Shown piece after piece: positions 34,070 to 43,876 of a DNA stretch of 64,000 bases. Source of the stretch: Actinokineospora diospyrosa. GTDB lineage: Bacteria > Actinomycetota > Actinomycetes > Mycobacteriales > Pseudonocardiaceae. Position numbers and translations under genes: made by a program. A model generated the notes under the pieces. That model saw only the letters and a list, made by a program, of their open reading frames with translations. It ran no database searches and was not told the DNA's origin. Position 1 is the stretch's first letter. Each line of letters opens with the position of its first letter. The DNA lies in the NCBI RefSeq assembly GCF_024171925.1, contig NZ_JAMTCO010000012.1, positions 186,001 to 250,000 of the forward strand. The letters run 5' to 3'.

Positions 34070-34186
34070 ATGACCTCCATGAACCTGAAGCTGTGCATCG
34101 CCCAAGAGCCGGAAGCGGACGCGCTCCTGGCGGAGAACCCGCTGGCGCTGTTGATCGGGATGCTGCTTGACCAGCAGGTGTCCTGA
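34070..34186 (+). pseudogene. Truncated 5' end of the HhH-GPD repair gene
   Basis: 38 codons from ATG 34070 to TGA 34184 match the start of the intact gene at 35347. The shared residues are LCIAQ-(E/D)-PEADALLAENPLAL then LIGMLLDQQ, after which this copy ends V-S-stop. The 87-bp identical-frame segment (34091-34177) has 6 mismatches, only one changing an amino acid (Glu/Asp). The remnant lies on the left side of the RHH cassette and the complete gene on the right, as expected if an element inserted here and supplied a replacement 5' end. Confidence 0.75.
34091..34177 (+). repeat. Direct repeat, left copy (87 bp, ~93% identical to 35359-35445)
   Basis: Six mismatches in 87 bp with the right copy, five of them at synonymous positions. 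The repeat copies start 1268 bp apart and bracket the two-gene cassette. Confidence 0.8.
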
Positions 34187-34193
34187 TGTATGA

Positions 34194-34955
34194 CTAGGCG
34201 CCGTCGTGCGCTTCGAGCAACTCCGCTGCCGCAACGGGATCCATCAAGTTGGAGTACGCCTGTTCATTGGCCCGGAGCTGCCGCTCCGGCATTGCGAACT
34301 CCGGGTACCAGCCGTCGCGGTCGCACCCTGGTACAAGGCTCAGCACTACCGCCACAAGGTCGTCGGGAACCGACCCCACGATCCGCAGGGCCACATACGT
34401 CGCGTTGTCCTCAGCCGCACGCACGACAACTCCGAGTTCAGCCCCGGAGATCTCCGAGGTGTGCTCATGCCCGTCCAGCAACGACGCATGGACAACGCTG
34501 TGCACAGCCGCTCGGAGCTCACGAAGTAGCCGAACGCCCGCTTCCGCGCGGTATCGGTCCTTGTCGTCGACAGTGGGCAACAGCCCGGCACTGTAGGTCT
34601 GCGTCGCCAACGATTGGGCGTGTTCGGCGTTGTACCGGATGCGCGCCGCGTTCAGAGACTCCGCGAGTGCCGCGTAGAAGTCATCACGGCTGCCATCTTC
34701 GCGGATACCAGCGGCAACCAGCCAACTAGGCTCACCCGCATCAACCAGGGCACCGCGCCAACGCTGCACCTTGACCTTGAACATTACCGTGTCATCAACG
34801 GCCCTGATCCGCTCTCGCGGGCCCGAGGGCGCCGAGAACTGGCCATTCGCCTTCCGAACCAACGGATGGTCGACTTCGTTCAGTGGCACGGTAACCGGCG
34901 GCACCTCAAGACCCAGTTCATCGCGCAGGCAACGCAGAGTGGGACGAACTGACAT
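34194..34955 (-). CDS. Hypothetical 253-aa protein of the RHH cassette (candidate toxin or effector)
   Basis: 253 residues from ATG 34955; start and the preceding gene's stop overlap (TGATG), so the pair is coupled. No known toxin fold (PIN, RelE, MazF, Fic, HipA) was recognised. The N-terminus has a Pro-rich, conserved-looking segment (LGLEVPPVTVPLNEVDHPLV) and a basic VKVQRWRGALVD. The centre is a long amphipathic helical region (ALAESLNAARIRYNAEHAQS, AEAGVRLLRELRAAVHSVVH). The C-terminal third is strand-rich and acidic. No signal peptide or membrane segment. Encoded directly after a ribbon-helix-helix protein in an apparently mobile cassette, it is a candidate toxin, but this is inference from context only. 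Confidence 0.65.
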   Translation of the reverse strand: MSVRPTLRCLRDELGLEVPPVTVPLNEVDHPLVRKANGQFSAPSGPRERIRAVDDTVMFKVKVQRWRGALVDAGEPSWLVAAGIREDGSRDDFYAALAESLNAARIRYNAEHAQSLATQTYSAGLLPTVDDKDRYRAEAGVRLLRELRAAVHSVVHASLLDGHEHTSEISGAELGVVVRAAEDNATYVALRIVGSVPDDLVAVVLSLVPGCDRDGWYPEFAMPERQLRANEQAYSNLMDPVAAAELLEAHDGA

Positions 34956-35218
34956 CAGGACTCGTCGACCCCACCGAGCTCGTCCAGACGTTCCCGCGAC
35001 AGTCCGGTCAACGCCGCCACACGGCTCACATCAGTCCCGTCAATCAACTGCATGGTGCGCCGAAGCGCGGCCCCGATCTCCTCACGTCTGGCAGCCAGGT
35101 ACTCACGTACCGCCGCCTCAAGGAGATCTTTCTGGGTTGTGCGTAGTGCAGTAGCCGCATGCGCGAGCAACGCATGCGTCTCCTGGTCGACCTTTACCGG
35201 CATCGAAGCACCAGCCAT
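34955..35218 (-). CDS. Ribbon-helix-helix (CopG/Arc-like) antitoxin or repressor
   Basis: 87 residues from ATG 35218, with GGAGG 5 nt upstream. An N-terminal strand (MPVKVDQETHALL) is followed by two helices (AHAATALRTTQKDLLEAAVR and EYLAARREEIGAALRR), the standard RHH DNA-binding pattern. The C-terminal 30 residues (DVSRVAALTGLSRERLDELG) would contact a partner. A palindrome overlaps its promoter, consistent with autorepression. It is the first gene of a two-gene coupled operon, as type II antitoxins usually are. Confidence 0.8.
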   Translation of the reverse strand: MAGASMPVKVDQETHALLAHAATALRTTQKDLLEAAVREYLAARREEIGAALRRTMQLIDGTDVSRVAALTGLSRERLDELGGVDES

Positions 35219-35229
35219 AACGCACCTCC

Positions 35230-35265
35230 GGTACCCAAGGCTACCCTGGTACCAGAGATAGTCAA
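35230..35265 (-). promoter_or_regulatory. Promoter and palindromic operator of the RHH cassette
   Basis: On the minus strand TTGACT (35260-35265), a 16-nt spacer and TAGCCT (35238-35243) form a promoter. GGTACC occurs at 35230-35235 and 35248-35253 as an 18-bp-spaced pair inside an imperfect palindrome that covers the -10 box. This is the expected location for an RHH operator. Confidence 0.6.
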
Positions 35266-35346
35266 GGGGTCTACGCGCGACCCTGACCAGCAACAACACC
35301 CAACACCCCCAGCACGACAGACGCCCACCGTGCCACCATGTGCCCC

Positions 35347-35922
35347 ATGACACCGACGTTGTGCATCGCCCAAGATCCGGAAGCGGACGCGCTCTTGGCG
35401 GAGAACCCGCTGGCCTTGTTGATCGGGATGCTGCTTGATCAGCAGATCCAGATGGAGATCGCGTTCAAGGGGCCGTACAAGCTCTACGGGCGGCTGGGGA
35501 ACAAGCTCGATGTGCACCAGATCGCGGAGTACGACACCGATGCGTTTGTGGAGTTGGCGGTTACGCCGCCTGCTATTCATCGGTATGGGGGGTCTATGGG
35601 GAAGCGGGTGCAGGTGTTGTGTCAGTACATCGTTGAGCACTATGACGGGGATGTGGCTGGGATTTGGACTGTGGGTGGGCCCAACGGGGCTGAGGTGCTT
35701 AAGAGGCTGAAAGCGTTGCCTGGGTTTGGGGAGCAGAAGGCGAAGATCTTCCTTGCGTTGCTGGGGAAACAGTACGGGGTGACGCCGACGGGGTGGCGTA
35801 AGGCGGCGGGGGACTACGGGGTGGCTAAGAGTCGGAAGTCGGTTGCGGACGTCACGAGTGCTGAGTCGCTTGCTGAGGTGAGGGCCTACAAGAAGGCCGC
35901 GAAGGCTGCAGCGAAGAGCTAG
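35347..35922 (+). CDS. HhH-GPD-type base excision repair family protein
   Basis: 191 residues from ATG 35347 (ATG 35338 also possible). It belongs to a small actinobacterial family annotated as HhH-GPD-type DNA repair (TIGR03252-like). The start LCIAQDPEADALLAENPLAL plus LLDQQIQMEIAF and the helix-hairpin-helix LKALPGFGEQKAKIFLALLG are diagnostic. The usual catalytic Lys/Asp pair of endonuclease III is not evident. Codon use is visibly less GC-rich than neighbours from codon 30 onward. Its 5' end is duplicated at 34091-34177. The last 71 bp overlap the convergent spermidine-synthase-like gene. Confidence 0.85.
   Translation: MTPTLCIAQDPEADALLAENPLALLIGMLLDQQIQMEIAFKGPYKLYGRLGNKLDVHQIAEYDTDAFVELAVTPPAIHRYGGSMGKRVQVLCQYIVEHYDGDVAGIWTVGGPNGAEVLKRLKALPGFGEQKAKIFLALLGKQYGVTPTGWRKAAGDYGVAKSRKSVADVTSAESLAEVRAYKKAAKAAAKS
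35359..35445 (+). repeat. Direct repeat, right copy (within the intact HhH-GPD gene)
   Basis: This copy is codons 5-33 of the complete gene. Identity with the left copy ends exactly after the codons for DQQ, which marks the probable crossover or insertion point. Confidence 0.8.
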
Positions 35923-36535
35923 CTATGAACACGACGTCGGGTTCGCCTCGGGGGACTGGGGTTTTGAGGGTCTCTACGGTGGTGAACTGGGCTCTTAGAG
36001 CGGCTTCGAAGGCCGGGCTGGCGGATGCGCTCCAGATGGCTAAGGTGCCGCCGGGGGTTAGGCGGGAATGGAGCAGCGTTAGGCCTGACGGGGAGTAGAG
36101 GGACGCGTTGTCAGGGGAGAGGGTCCAGTCGGGGCCGTTGTCTATGTCTAGGCAGATGGCGTCGAACAGGGTGGGGGTGTTGTGGAGCCAGGGAACTAGG
36201 TCCGCCTGGATGCAGTACCTGGCCGCGGTGGGGTTGCCGAGGTGCTGGTGGTTCCACCGGATCACTGCTGGTTCGCGTTCTACGACGGTGATGTCGGTGA
36301 GGCCGAGGGTTAGCGCTTCCTGAAGGGAGAAGCCAACTCCGAGGCCACCGATGAGCAGGCGGGGGCCTGGCATCCTGTTGGCGGCGGCGCGGACTAAGAG
36401 GCGTTCTGACTCGCCCGCTCTCGTGTCCATCAGGAACATGCCGTCGGCGATGATCTCGTAGTGGCGGCCTGCTTGGCGTAGGACCAACTCGCCGCAGGCT
36501 CCTGTGACACTGTCGATGATCCTGGGTGAGTCCAT
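35852..36535 (-). CDS. Spermidine-synthase-like SAM-dependent methyltransferase-fold protein
   Basis: 227 residues from ATG 36535. A Rossmann core is visible: LLIGGLGVGFSLQEALTLGL (glycine loop), ITVVEREPAVIRWN with the acidic residue that binds the ribose, and DAICLDIDNGPDW, the gate-keeper-like Asp region. The family contains spermidine synthases and related methyltransferases; the polyamine-specific residues cannot be checked by eye. The C-terminal ~25 residues are read through the antisense of the HhH gene end, which suggests its original stop was lost or the neighbours moved together. Starts 18 bp from the divergent kinase. Confidence 0.75.
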   Translation of the reverse strand: MDSPRIIDSVTGACGELVLRQAGRHYEIIADGMFLMDTRAGESERLLVRAAANRMPGPRLLIGGLGVGFSLQEALTLGLTDITVVEREPAVIRWNHQHLGNPTAARYCIQADLVPWLHNTPTLFDAICLDIDNGPDWTLSPDNASLYSPSGLTLLHSRLTPGGTLAIWSASASPAFEAALRAQFTTVETLKTPVPRGEPDVVFIASSSLQPSRPSCRPSPQQATQHS

Positions 36536-36552
36536 CGAAGTACATTCCTCCC

Positions 36553-37953
36553 GTGCATGTGACTCCCCGCCCGCCGACGATCCCCGGGCTGACCCTCGCG
36601 GGCCCGCTCGGCCAAGGCGGGTTCGGGACCGTCTTCTTGGCCCGCCAAGACCGGCTGCACCGCGATGTCGCCGTCAAGGTCGACAACCGGGTCCTGCAGA
36701 CGGACCGCGATCGGGACCGGTTCCTCCGCGAGGCGCGTGCGGCCGCCCGGCTCTCGGGGCACCCGCACGTCGTCAACGTGTACGACGCTGGTGTGACCGC
36801 CGACGGCAGGCCTTACATCGTCATGGAGCTGTGCACCGGCGGTTCCCTAGCCGACGTCCTGGCCCAGCGGGGGCGGCTGCCCACTGACGAGGTTATCGAG
36901 ATGGGCGCCCGGCTCGCTGACGCTCTTGCGCAGGCGCACCACGTGGGGATCCTGCACCGGGACATCAAGCCCGCGAACATCCTGGTCAACGCTTTCGGCG
37001 CGGTTAAGCTCGCGGATTTCGGCCTAGCGGCGATTCTCGACGCGCATGCAGAGAGCACAGTGACCGTTGGCGCACTTAGTCCCTACTACGCCGCGCCTGA
37101 GGTCTTCGCGCATGCGGCGCCTAGCGCGGCCGGTGACATCTACTCGCTGGCAGCGACCCTCTACACCCTCGCCGCAGGTACTCGGCCGCGCGATATCCCC
37201 TGGCCTGCGCAGTCTCTGGACGGGCTCATCGCGGCCTTACGGTCCCCGGTAGCACCAATCGCGGATGCACCGCCTGCGCTCAACGCAGCGCTGCTCAACG
37301 CACTTGCCGCCGACTCGTCCAGGCGCACCACCAACGCCGCGTACCTACGGGACGAGCTTGATGGTCTTAGGCCCATCCGGCCACTTCCACGAGTGTCGAG
37401 CAACCGTGCGCGAGCAGTAAGGATCGCCGCAGCCGTGTTGGCCGTGCCGGTGCTCTTGGCGGCGGGGTACTTCGGTCGTTCTCTTACGAAGCAGGACACC
37501 ACGCAGGCCCAGTCAGGGGGGCCGCAGACCACATCCGAGGCTCCGCAGGCTGCCGCGGTGCCGCCAGGTATGGCTGCCTGCGCGGACAGCGCGAAGAACG
37601 GCTTCTGCGTTGCCGACAAGTGCTTCGGTGGCTTGGTGAACATCGCCGATGTCGACATCAAGGCGAGGCCGACCGACTGCGCCGAGGACCACAGCTGGCA
37701 GGCGTTCGCGGGCACCTGGCTCCCCAAAGAGGCCTCGGACATGACCGGCACCGACATCGCCGCGTTGCCCGAGGTCAAGGGCATCTGCACGGCCGAGGTG
37801 ATGGCTGCCCGCACCGTCGCCGGTGCGACCACCACGGGCTGGCAGATCGAGATCTTGCCGAGCGAAACGGGCAGCCCGGATCGCCCGTACCTGTACTGTT
37901 TGGCCCGGCCAGAGGACGGCGAGCCCAAGGGAAGCGTCTTCACGACCGGCTAA
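36553..37953 (+). CDS. Serine/threonine protein kinase (PknB-type), membrane anchored
   Basis: 466 residues from GTG 36553 (GTG 36559 also possible). The kinase domain (about 10-270) has the Gly loop LGQGGFGTVFLA, K42 in VAVKVD, HRDIKPANILV, LADFGLA and a Ser/Thr-rich activation segment. A transmembrane helix lies near 289-309, followed by an extracytoplasmic domain of about 150 residues with cysteines (MAACADSAKNGFCVADKCFG, TDCAED, GICTAEV) that probably form disulphides and sense a ligand. Divergent from the spermidine-synthase-like gene; a lipoprotein gene follows 51 bp downstream and may be co-expressed. Confidence 0.93.
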   Translation: MHVTPRPPTIPGLTLAGPLGQGGFGTVFLARQDRLHRDVAVKVDNRVLQTDRDRDRFLREARAAARLSGHPHVVNVYDAGVTADGRPYIVMELCTGGSLADVLAQRGRLPTDEVIEMGARLADALAQAHHVGILHRDIKPANILVNAFGAVKLADFGLAAILDAHAESTVTVGALSPYYAAPEVFAHAAPSAAGDIYSLAATLYTLAAGTRPRDIPWPAQSLDGLIAALRSPVAPIADAPPALNAALLNALAADSSRRTTNAAYLRDELDGLRPIRPLPRVSSNRARAVRIAAAVLAVPVLLAAGYFGRSLTKQDTTQAQSGGPQTTSEAPQAAAVPPGMAACADSAKNGFCVADKCFGGLVNIADVDIKARPTDCAEDHSWQAFAGTWLPKEASDMTGTDIAALPEVKGICTAEVMAARTVAGATTTGWQIEILPSETGSPDRPYLYCLARPEDGEPKGSVFTTG

Positions 37954-38004
37954 CCCGGCAAACCGGATAACCTGGACTCTCACCCACTCTCCCCAGGGGG
38001 CACA

Positions 38005-38373
38005 GTGCGACACCGGCTGACCACCGCGCTCACCGCGGCGGCCCTTCTCGGCGCGCTCACCGCGTGTCAAGCCGTCCAGGACGCCAGCAACGCCGCGGAC
38101 AAGACCAGTATCTGCCTCGAGGCGCTCCGACTGGCGAACTTCACCCCGAGCACGCAGAACCTCGAGCAGACCGCCGCAGACGCCAAGAAGACCTCGGAAG
38201 ACCTCACCGGCCTCGCCGAGCGCGCCGCGGACACGACGCTGCGCGACGCCATCAACGGCATGGCCGAGCAGGTCCAGTCGTTGAGCGTGCCCAACCTCGA
38301 CCCGACCTCGGTCACCAGTTGGGCCCAGCAGAAGCTGAACGCCTTCAACACCTTGGCCCAGGCCTGCGCCTGA
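38005..38373 (+). CDS. Small lipoprotein
   Basis: 122 residues from GTG 38005, with AGGGGG 4 nt upstream. A signal peptide ends in the lipobox LTAC (Cys21). The mature part is predicted to be all-helical (SNAADKTSICLEALRLANFT, LEQTAADAKKTSEDL, LGLAERAADTT-like) with two further cysteines (ICLE and the last QACA) that could form a disulphide. It follows the Ser/Thr kinase gene, so a role near that receptor is possible. A 17-bp terminator follows. Confidence 0.85.
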   Translation: MRHRLTTALTAAALLGALTACQAVQDASNAADKTSICLEALRLANFTPSTQNLEQTAADAKKTSEDLTGLAERAADTTLRDAINGMAEQVQSLSVPNLDPTSVTSWAQQKLNAFNTLAQACA

Positions 38374-38380
38374 GTCGAGA

Positions 38381-38419
38381 AAGCCGACGGCCGCCTGGTG
38401 CGCAGGCGGCCGTCGGCTT
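38381..38419 (+). terminator. Strong terminator after the lipoprotein gene
   Basis: AAGCCGACGGCCGCCTG and CAGGCGGCCGTCGGCTT form a perfect 17-bp stem with a 5-nt loop, 7 nt after the stop. Confidence 0.9.
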
Positions 38420-38492
38420 CGCTATAGGTACGCAGTCCACCTGCCCACCCCCTCAGTGATCCGTCCACATCGGTCAGGGTTGGCAGTGCGGA

Positions 38493-38897
38493 TCAGACGT
38501 TGGTGATCTCCTCGATGAGGGCGTCGATGTCGAAGAAGTCCGCCTCGCCGCCCAGCGGGACCATGGCGGTGGTGGTGGCGAAGAACGCCTGCACCGCGGC
38601 GTGGTCGAGCTCGAGCACGGCGTGGCCGTCGGGGGACTCGATCTCCAGGGCCAGCACGGCGCGGCCGCCGCTGGTGACCGGGGCCAACCGGACGTCGCCG
38701 TCGCCAGCGGCGCGGACCAGGCCCTCGGCGAGCAGGTCGCGGCCGAAGATCCACTCGACCCAGCGGTCGGCGTCGGCCTGGAAGGCGGCGATGACGGTGT
38801 AGGGCTCGGTGGCCCGGTAGGTCCAGCGCGAGCGGACAGGAGTGCTGCCGCCGTAGTGCGAGATGATCTGCTCGGTGTGCTCGGCGTCGTTGGTCAT
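38493..38897 (-). CDS. SsgA-like sporulation/cell division protein
   Basis: 134 residues from ATG 38897, with AGGAGG 6 nt upstream. The family signature is clear: RSRWTYRATEPYTVIAAFQA, WVEWIFGRDLLAEGLVRAAG then DGDVRLAP, and SPDGHAVLELD. SsgA-like proteins are restricted to morphologically complex actinobacteria, where SsgB recruits FtsZ to sporulation septa. Which paralogue this is cannot be told from the window; a single SsgB-type gene is usual in Pseudonocardiaceae. Its presence supports the taxonomic placement. Confidence 0.92.
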   Translation of the reverse strand: MTNDAEHTEQIISHYGGSTPVRSRWTYRATEPYTVIAAFQADADRWVEWIFGRDLLAEGLVRAAGDGDVRLAPVTSGGRAVLALEIESPDGHAVLELDHAAVQAFFATTTAMVPLGGEADFFDIDALIEEITNV

Positions 38898-39310
38898 CTC
38901 GTGCCTCCTGTCCTGGCGTTCGCGCGTCGGGTTGGCGAACCTTCAGCAGGGAAACGCATCTGGCGGCAGCCCGTGATGCCAACCGGCTTAGGTTCACGCT
39001 ATCGGGGCATACAGCCTCGTTCGGGCCACGATTTGACCCGCATTCGATGCTCGTCTCCGGTTAACCGGGCGACACCGCAACCCATTAGTGGAACTTTCCC
39101 TCCTGCTCCATCCTCAGCAGGCCCGCGCATCCAGACTCCACAGGCCACCTAACGGGCAACCAAGTGGACTGTCCACAGGGTCGCCGAGCACTCGCTGCCT
39201 CGGCCACAGCTGTAAGACGGACATAGAGCGGCTAAGTGACGTCAACAGCGAGCAGCGAGCTAGGACCAAGTTGGTCATGCCCAGGTGCGGTGGCCCCAAG
39301 GGGGCAGGAA
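38898..39310. other. Intergenic region upstream of ssgA-like gene
   Basis: 413 bp with no supported gene, hairpin or repeat of note. It must hold the promoter of the SsgA-like gene, and its GC content is lower than the flanking genes. Short frames here lack start signals. Confidence 0.5.
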
Positions 39311-39739
39311 CTACTTGCAGATGGGGATCTCGTCGTCCGTGGGGTGGAAAATAACCTCCGACGGCTTTCCGATGATGGTTGCCGGCTCTACCTTGAACCG
39401 TAATGTCCGGTCATCGAGGAGAACTACGCGTCCTGAGATGAACCCGTCGTTTGTGGCCTTGCCGTCTGGGCCGGGGGCACGCTCGGGATCTGGCCATTCA
39501 CGCTCAGCGACCCAGTTCTGGCCGGCGAAGGTCAAGTACTTGATGCCGCAGTGAGTAAGAAGCCGGTACGGCACTGACTCCCCTACCTGCACAAACGGCA
39601 CAGGAGCGCCCATCGCGCTAGAGGCGTTGGAAGTCGAAGACGGGTCTAATGCGCCAGGTAAGGGAGTGGCTTCAGGCGTGGTGCATGCGGCTAGGGTGAA
39701 AACAGCCCCCAGCAAGGCACAAGTTGCCCGAGCCGCCAT
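39311..39739 (-). CDS. Lipoprotein of unknown function
   Basis: 142 residues from ATG 39739. A signal peptide ends in the lipobox LAAC (Cys19), followed by a Thr/Ser/Pro-rich linker to about residue 45. The folded part (YRLLTHCGIKYLTFAGQNWV, ISGRVVLLDDRTLRFKV, SEVIFHPTDDEIPICK) is strand-rich with two cysteines that may pair. Similar small lipoproteins are common in Pseudonocardiaceae; no function is known. Lower GC than neighbours. Confidence 0.8.
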   Translation of the reverse strand: MAARATCALLGAVFTLAACTTPEATPLPGALDPSSTSNASSAMGAPVPFVQVGESVPYRLLTHCGIKYLTFAGQNWVAEREWPDPERAPGPDGKATNDGFISGRVVLLDDRTLRFKVEPATIIGKPSEVIFHPTDDEIPICK

Positions 39740-39794
39740 TAGTACTCCCCCATCGGTTAGCGCTACCGGCTCCAGACTCTCATAGCCAGCTATG

Positions 39795-40610
39795 TCAGCC
39801 CAGAATCGCCTCCGCCACTTGGTCGGCCAACGCCGAAGTAGCCGCTGCGATGCCTGACCAGCGGCGGGTCAGGTCGGGATCGAAGTCCAGCGGCCTGCCG
39901 TTGGCGTCGATGACAGCGCCACCGGCGGCGGGTACGAGAACCAGCGCGGCGGCGAGGTCAACGATCCGCAGTGTGTCCGACCCCGGGTCGGCGAAAGCGT
40001 CTACCGACCCCTCCGCGACCAGGGCGGTCTCCAGGCAGGTAGTGCCAAGGATGCGCAGCCGCCCGGCACGGGAGGCGACCCGCTGCCAGGAGTCGCCGTT
40101 GTTGCGCTTCGGCCGCAGCAGCGACACCGCCGCGCCGTCTAGCGTCGTGCGGCCCGAGGTGCGGTACGAAGTGGACTGGCCTACCCGGGCCCACCAGACC
40201 CGGCCTGTGTCCAACCACACCGTCATCGCCTCCACGGCGATGGAGTCCCGCGCGAGTACGCCGGAGAAGCACGACAGCGGCACCCCCGACGCGGCGTTAG
40301 AAGAACCGTCGAGCGGGTCGACAACGAGGGTGGTCGAAGAACCGTTGTCGATGAAACCGGCCTCTTCGGACAAGAGGTTGACGCGGTTGCTCTGCGCGGA
40401 CTCGGCGATGGCGTCTTCGACGAGGGAGTCCACGAACATCGTGGGCGTGCCGTCCGCGCCCATCGCGACCTCTTCGGCCAGCTGGGGCCGGGTGTGCAGG
40501 CGACGCGCGGTCCGGTAGGCGGTGACGGCCGCGTGAGCGGCATCAGCCAAGGCAGGGCTAACGCTCGCCGGTAACAACGGCTCGGGGACTGGCCACGGGA
40601 TGAAGGTCAC
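39795..40610 (-). CDS. Inositol monophosphatase-like phosphatase
   Basis: 271 residues from GTG 40610 (GTG 40628 six codons upstream is possible). The Mg-dependent phosphatase motifs are visible: TMFVDSLVEDAIAE, LLSEEAGF (metal-binding Glu), VVDPLDGSSNAASGVPLSCF (the DPLDGS motif) and IVDLAAALVLVPAAGGAVID near the end. Substrates of this family range from inositol phosphate to fructose bisphosphate and histidinol phosphate. The specificity is not clear. The strong hairpin just upstream terminates mdh, so it has its own promoter. Confidence 0.85.
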   Translation of the reverse strand: MTFIPWPVPEPLLPASVSPALADAAHAAVTAYRTARRLHTRPQLAEEVAMGADGTPTMFVDSLVEDAIAESAQSNRVNLLSEEAGFIDNGSSTTLVVDPLDGSSNAASGVPLSCFSGVLARDSIAVEAMTVWLDTGRVWWARVGQSTSYRTSGRTTLDGAAVSLLRPKRNNGDSWQRVASRAGRLRILGTTCLETALVAEGSVDAFADPGSDTLRIVDLAAALVLVPAAGGAVIDANGRPLDFDPDLTRRWSGIAAATSALADQVAEAILG

Positions 40611-40629
40611 CTCAGCACCGTAAAACACA

Positions 40630-40667
40630 GCGGCGGCCCCCACCGTGGAAACAGTGGGGGCCGCCGC
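40630..40667 (-). terminator. Terminator after mdh
   Basis: GCGGCGGCCCCCAC and GTGGGGGCCGCCGC form a perfect 14-bp stem around a 10-nt loop, 7 nt after the mdh stop on the minus strand. Confidence 0.85.
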
Positions 40668-40674
40668 GGGCAAC

Positions 40675-42706
<2,032 letters not shown>

Positions 42707-42717
<11 letters not shown>

Positions 42718-43009
42718 GCCAGCCGCCCTCGATGGTCAGCGCGACGGCGATCACCACGAACCCGAACAGGCCGTAGAGCAGGACGTCGACGGCCCGGCCG
42801 CGGATGGCGACCAGCCCGGCCTGCTCGTCGCGCAGCAGCACCCGCAGGCCCGCGGCGAGCAGCAGGGCGAGGCCGATCCAGACGGTGCCCTCGCGCCAGG
42901 AGAACTGGATGATCCGGACCAGGCCGAGCACGACGACGGCCATGACCAGGGCGAACGGCAGGTGCACCAGCGCGGGGTGCTTGCCGCCGCGCTGCGGGCC
43001 GTCGTTCAC
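42707..43009 (-). CDS. DUF3017 membrane protein
   Basis: 100 residues from GTG 43009, overlapping folD by 4 bp (GTGA). Three hydrophobic helices (about 16-34, 43-58, 76-94) with a conserved-looking middle ([20 protein letters not shown]). DUF3017 proteins sit after folD in many actinobacteria, which supports the call. Function unknown. Confidence 0.85.
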
Positions 43010-43869
43010 GCGCGCAGGCTCCGCTCCGCCGCCTCCACGGTGTTGCGCAGCAGCATCGCGATGGTCATCGGGCCGACCCCGCCCGGCATCGGCGCCAGCC
43101 AGCCCGCGACCTCGCGGACGTCCTCGTGCACGTCGCCGACCAGGCCCGCCTCGGTGCGGGTGACGCCGACGTCGAGCACGGCGGCGCCGGGCTTGATCAT
43201 GTCGGCGGTGATCAGGCCCGCGTTGCCCGCGGCGGCCACGACGATGTCGGCGCGGCGGACCTCGGCCGCGAGGTCCTTGGTGCCGGTGTGGCAGAGGGTG
43301 ACGGTGGCGTTCTCGCTGCGGCGGGTCAGCAGCAGCCCCAAGGGGCGGCCGACGGTGACGCCGCGGCCGACGACGGTCACCCGCGCGCCCGCGAGGGGAA
43401 CGTCGTAGCGGCGTAGTAGCTCGACAATGCCGACGGGGGTGCAGGGCAGCGGGCCAGCGTCGCCCAAGACGAGCTTGCCGAGGCTGACCGGGTGCAGGCC
43501 GTCGGAGTCCTTGGTCGGGTCGATCCGCTCCAGCACACGCCCCTGGTCGAGGTGGCCAGGCAGCGGCAACTGGACCAGGTAGCCGGTGCAGTCACGGTTG
43601 GCGTTGAGCTCGTCGATGACCGCTTCGAGCTCGGCCTGCGTAGTGTGCGCGGGCAGGTCACGGCGGATCGAGTTAAGACCGATCTTCTTGCAGAAGTTGT
43701 GCTTGCTGCGCACGTAAGCGTGCGAGCCGGGGTCGTCGCCGACGAGCACCGTGCCCAGCCCGGGGACGATGCCGCGCTCGGCGAGGGCGGCGACCCGGAC
43801 GCGGAGTTCGTCGAGGATCGCGTTGCGGGTGGCCTTGCCGTCAAGGATCGTCGCGGTCACGGTGGTCAT
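43006..43869 (-). CDS. folD: Bifunctional methylenetetrahydrofolate dehydrogenase/cyclohydrolase
   Basis: 287 residues from ATG 43869, with AGAGG directly upstream. The catalytic Tyr/Lys lie in [40 protein letters not shown] and [18 protein letters not shown] are the family signatures. The end, [15 protein letters not shown], is intact. It makes 10-formyl-THF, the one-carbon donor used by the PurN and PurH encoded at 12.7-14.9 kb. Confidence 0.97.
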   Translation of the reverse strand: MTTVTATILDGKATRNAILDELRVRVAALAERGIVPGLGTVLVGDDPGSHAYVRSKHNFCKKIGLNSIRRDLPAHTTQAELEAVIDELNANRDCTGYLVQLPLPGHLDQGRVLERIDPTKDSDGLHPVSLGKLVLGDAGPLPCTPVGIVELLRRYDVPLAGARVTVVGRGVTVGRPLGLLLTRRSENATVTLCHTGTKDLAAEVRRADIVVAAAGNAGLITADMIKPGAAVLDVGVTRTEAGLVGDVHEDVREVAGWLAPMPGGVGPMTIAMLLRNTVEAAERSLRA

Positions 43870-43876
43870 CCTCTCA

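Larger units (their letters stand above)
33887..34193. other. Region between LysR gene and inserted cassette
   Basis: 307 bp holding the truncated HhH-GPD gene start (34070-34186). Upstream of it a short frame from ATG 33977 begins MAGRPSIYQGLDEAVADLRN and runs into the remnant out of frame; it has no ribosome site and no recognisable relative. No other gene is supported. Confidence 0.5.

Noticed and set aside
33977-34170. Short gene starting MAGRPSIYQGLDEAV
   Set aside because: After about 30 residues it reads the HhH-GPD remnant out of frame; no ribosome site. At best a gene fragment.
39088-39354. 88-codon plus-strand frame upstream of the lipoprotein gene end
   Set aside because: No start signals and no protein-like pattern; it overlaps the 3' end of a well-supported lipoprotein gene.
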